From assembly GCA_027001895.1 (NCBI GenBank), contig JALTLP010000031.1:1-7805 (forward strand): a stretch of 7,805 nucleotides of DNA, read 5' to 3'. Shown piece by piece: positions 6,817 through 7,805 of the stretch. A program made the translations under genes and the position numbers. Every line of letters begins with the position of its first letter. Position 1 is the stretch's first letter. Source of the DNA: Chromatiales bacterium (GTDB taxonomy: Bacteria; Pseudomonadota; Gammaproteobacteria; UBA6429; Thiohalophilaceae). Under the pieces are notes generated by a model. That model ran no database searches and was not told where the DNA came from. It was given only the letters and a program-made list of their open reading frames with translations.

Positions 6817-6836
6817 TCGTCTTCGTGGGAATGACA
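6817..6836. repeat. Short fragment resembling a GGGAATGAC-type intergenic repeat
   Basis: GTCTTCGTGGGAATGAC (6819-6835) resembles the common bacterial intergenic repeat arm GCCTTCGCGGGAATGAC with two differences. It ends in the same AATGAC hexamer as the elements at 891-1040 and 4120-4191. No pairing arm is present, so this would be a remnant. The similarity is from memory and the stretch is short, so chance is possible. It lies directly before the antiporter start. Confidence 0.4.
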
Positions 6837-6849
6837 GCTAAAAAAATAT

Positions 6850-7805
6850 ATGAACATACTTAACACGTTATCAATACTTATTACGCTTGCCGCGTTGTTT
6901 AGTTATTTAAACTACCGTTATATTAAATTACCAACAACAATCGGAATTATGTTGATTGCTCTATTAATGTCGGTTGTGTTGATTATTGCTGGTAAGCTTG
7001 GTATTGAAAGTCTGTTTATTCATGCCGAAGATATTTTACGCAGTATCGATTTCCACCATACCTTAATGAATGGCATGTTAAGTTTTCTGTTATTTGCCGG
7101 CGCCTTGCATGTTGACTTAAATGATCTTGCCAAACAAAAATGGATTGTCTTACTACTAGCAACTTTTGGCGTTGTCTTTTCAACTATTTTAGTGGGTGGT
7201 TTAACCTGGCTGGTGTTTTCTGCATTTGGTTTCAAGGTTTCCTATCTTTATTGCCTGTTGTTCGGCGCGTTGATTTCGCCAACCGATCCCATTGCTGTTA
7301 TGGGTATTTTAAAACAGGCCGGGGCACCGAAAAGTCTGGAAATTAAAATTGCCGGTGAATCATTATTTAATGATGGAGTGGGCGTTGTTATTTTTGTCGT
7401 ACTGCTGGATATCGCTATGGGGGGCAATCAACCAACTGCGGGTGGTATCGCACTGTTCTTTGTGCAGGAAGCAATTGGTGGAATTATACTTGGCCTGACT
7501 CTGGGCTATACAGCCTTTGTTATGTTGCGTACGGTTGATAACTACCAGATTGAAATTATGTTAACCCTTGCATTAGTCATGGGGGGCTATGCACTGGCTC
7601 ATGCGCTGCATTTTTCCGGGCCGATTGCGATGGTGGTTGCCGGATTATTAATTGGTAATCATGGGCGGCAACATGCGATGAGTCATCAGACACAATTACG
7701 TCTGGATAATTTCTGGGAACTGATCGATGAAATTCTTAATGCCGTGCTGTTTGTTATTATTGGTCTGGAGGTTCTGGTGCTGTCATTTAAACTGGAATAT
7801 GTGCT
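6850..7805 (+). CDS. Na+(K+)/H+ antiporter, CPA1/NhaP family (3' end beyond the window)
   Basis: This is a polytopic inner-membrane exchanger of protons for Na+ or K+, used in pH and salt homeostasis. Only the first 318 residues are present; family members run to roughly 400 or more. Hydrophobic helices alternate from the N-terminus. The two signature stretches of the ion-binding core are intact: SPTDPIAV (143-150) and GESLFNDGVGVV (169-180), the latter with the Asn-Asp pair N174-D175 typical of electroneutral CPA1 exchangers. The ATG at 6850 is the first in-frame start after a stop at 6832-6834, and the N-terminal pattern fits NhaP-like proteins. No good Shine-Dalgarno is visible. It lies 135 bp after ubiI with no clear terminator between them, so it may be separate or read through. 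In E. coli, gcvT follows ubiI instead. Ion preference cannot be read from the sequence. Confidence 0.93.
   Translation, partial: MNILNTLSILITLAALFSYLNYRYIKLPTTIGIMLIALLMSVVLIIAGKLGIESLFIHAEDILRSIDFHHTLMNGMLSFLLFAGALHVDLNDLAKQKWIVLLLATFGVVFSTILVGGLTWLVFSAFGFKVSYLYCLLFGALISPTDPIAVMGILKQAGAPKSLEIKIAGESLFNDGVGVVIFVVLLDIAMGGNQPTAGGIALFFVQEAIGGIILGLTLGYTAFVMLRTVDNYQIEIMLTLALVMGGYALAHALHFSGPIAMVVAGLLIGNHGRQHAMSHQTQLRLDNFWELIDEILNAVLFVIIGLEVLVLSFKLEYV

Noticed and set aside
6805..6833. TTGACT at 6805-6810 as the -35 box of the antiporter promoter
   Set aside because: The bases 17 positions later are GGAATG, which is not a -10 box, so no promoter can be supported.

Overview
The window is a chromosomal stretch from a gammaproteobacterium, moderately AT-rich and probably outside the Enterobacterales. 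It carries the conserved cell-division / 6S RNA / ubiquinone block known from Pseudomonas, Escherichia and relatives. Gene order here is ygfA - 6S RNA (ssrS) - zapA - small coiled-coil gene (all minus strand), then divergently ygfB - pepP - ubiH - ubiI (plus strand), then a CPA1-type Na+/H+ antiporter cut by the window end. The short coiled-coil gene upstream of zapA and the non-enteric style of PepP point away from E. coli. The genus cannot be named from this sequence.

Layout: 1-212 is a very AT-rich tail with no gene. 213-809 (minus) is 5-formyltetrahydrofolate cyclo-ligase. 810-1106 is intergenic and holds an imperfect palindromic repeat (891-967) plus a half copy (1001-1040). 1107-1290 (minus) is 6S RNA, with a good sigma70-like promoter just upstream at 1301-1329. 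1445-1768 (minus) is ZapA and 1761-1967 (minus) a 68-residue coiled-coil protein; the two overlap by 8 bp. 1968-2163 is the divergent intergenic region, with a strong promoter candidate facing the zapA side. 2164-2739 is YgfB (UPF0149), 2793-4097 aminopeptidase P, 4238-5506 UbiH and 5503-6714 a UbiI-type hydroxylase overlapping UbiH by 4 bp. 6850 to the end is the first 318 codons of an NhaP-like antiporter.

How the parts relate: ZapA, with the coiled-coil protein as a probable helper, acts on the FtsZ ring. 6S RNA holds sigma70 RNA polymerase in stationary phase and is followed by the folate gene, as in E. coli. UbiH and the UbiI-like protein are flavin monooxygenases that hydroxylate the ubiquinone ring. 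YgfB and PepP travel with them by conserved synteny rather than obvious function.

I see no defence system, phage, CRISPR array, transposase or new multi-gene system. The least ordinary content is a set of short intergenic palindromic repeats or fragments that share GTCATT/AATGAC ends and occur in three separate gaps, and a predicted product RNA (pRNA) start on the 6S RNA.
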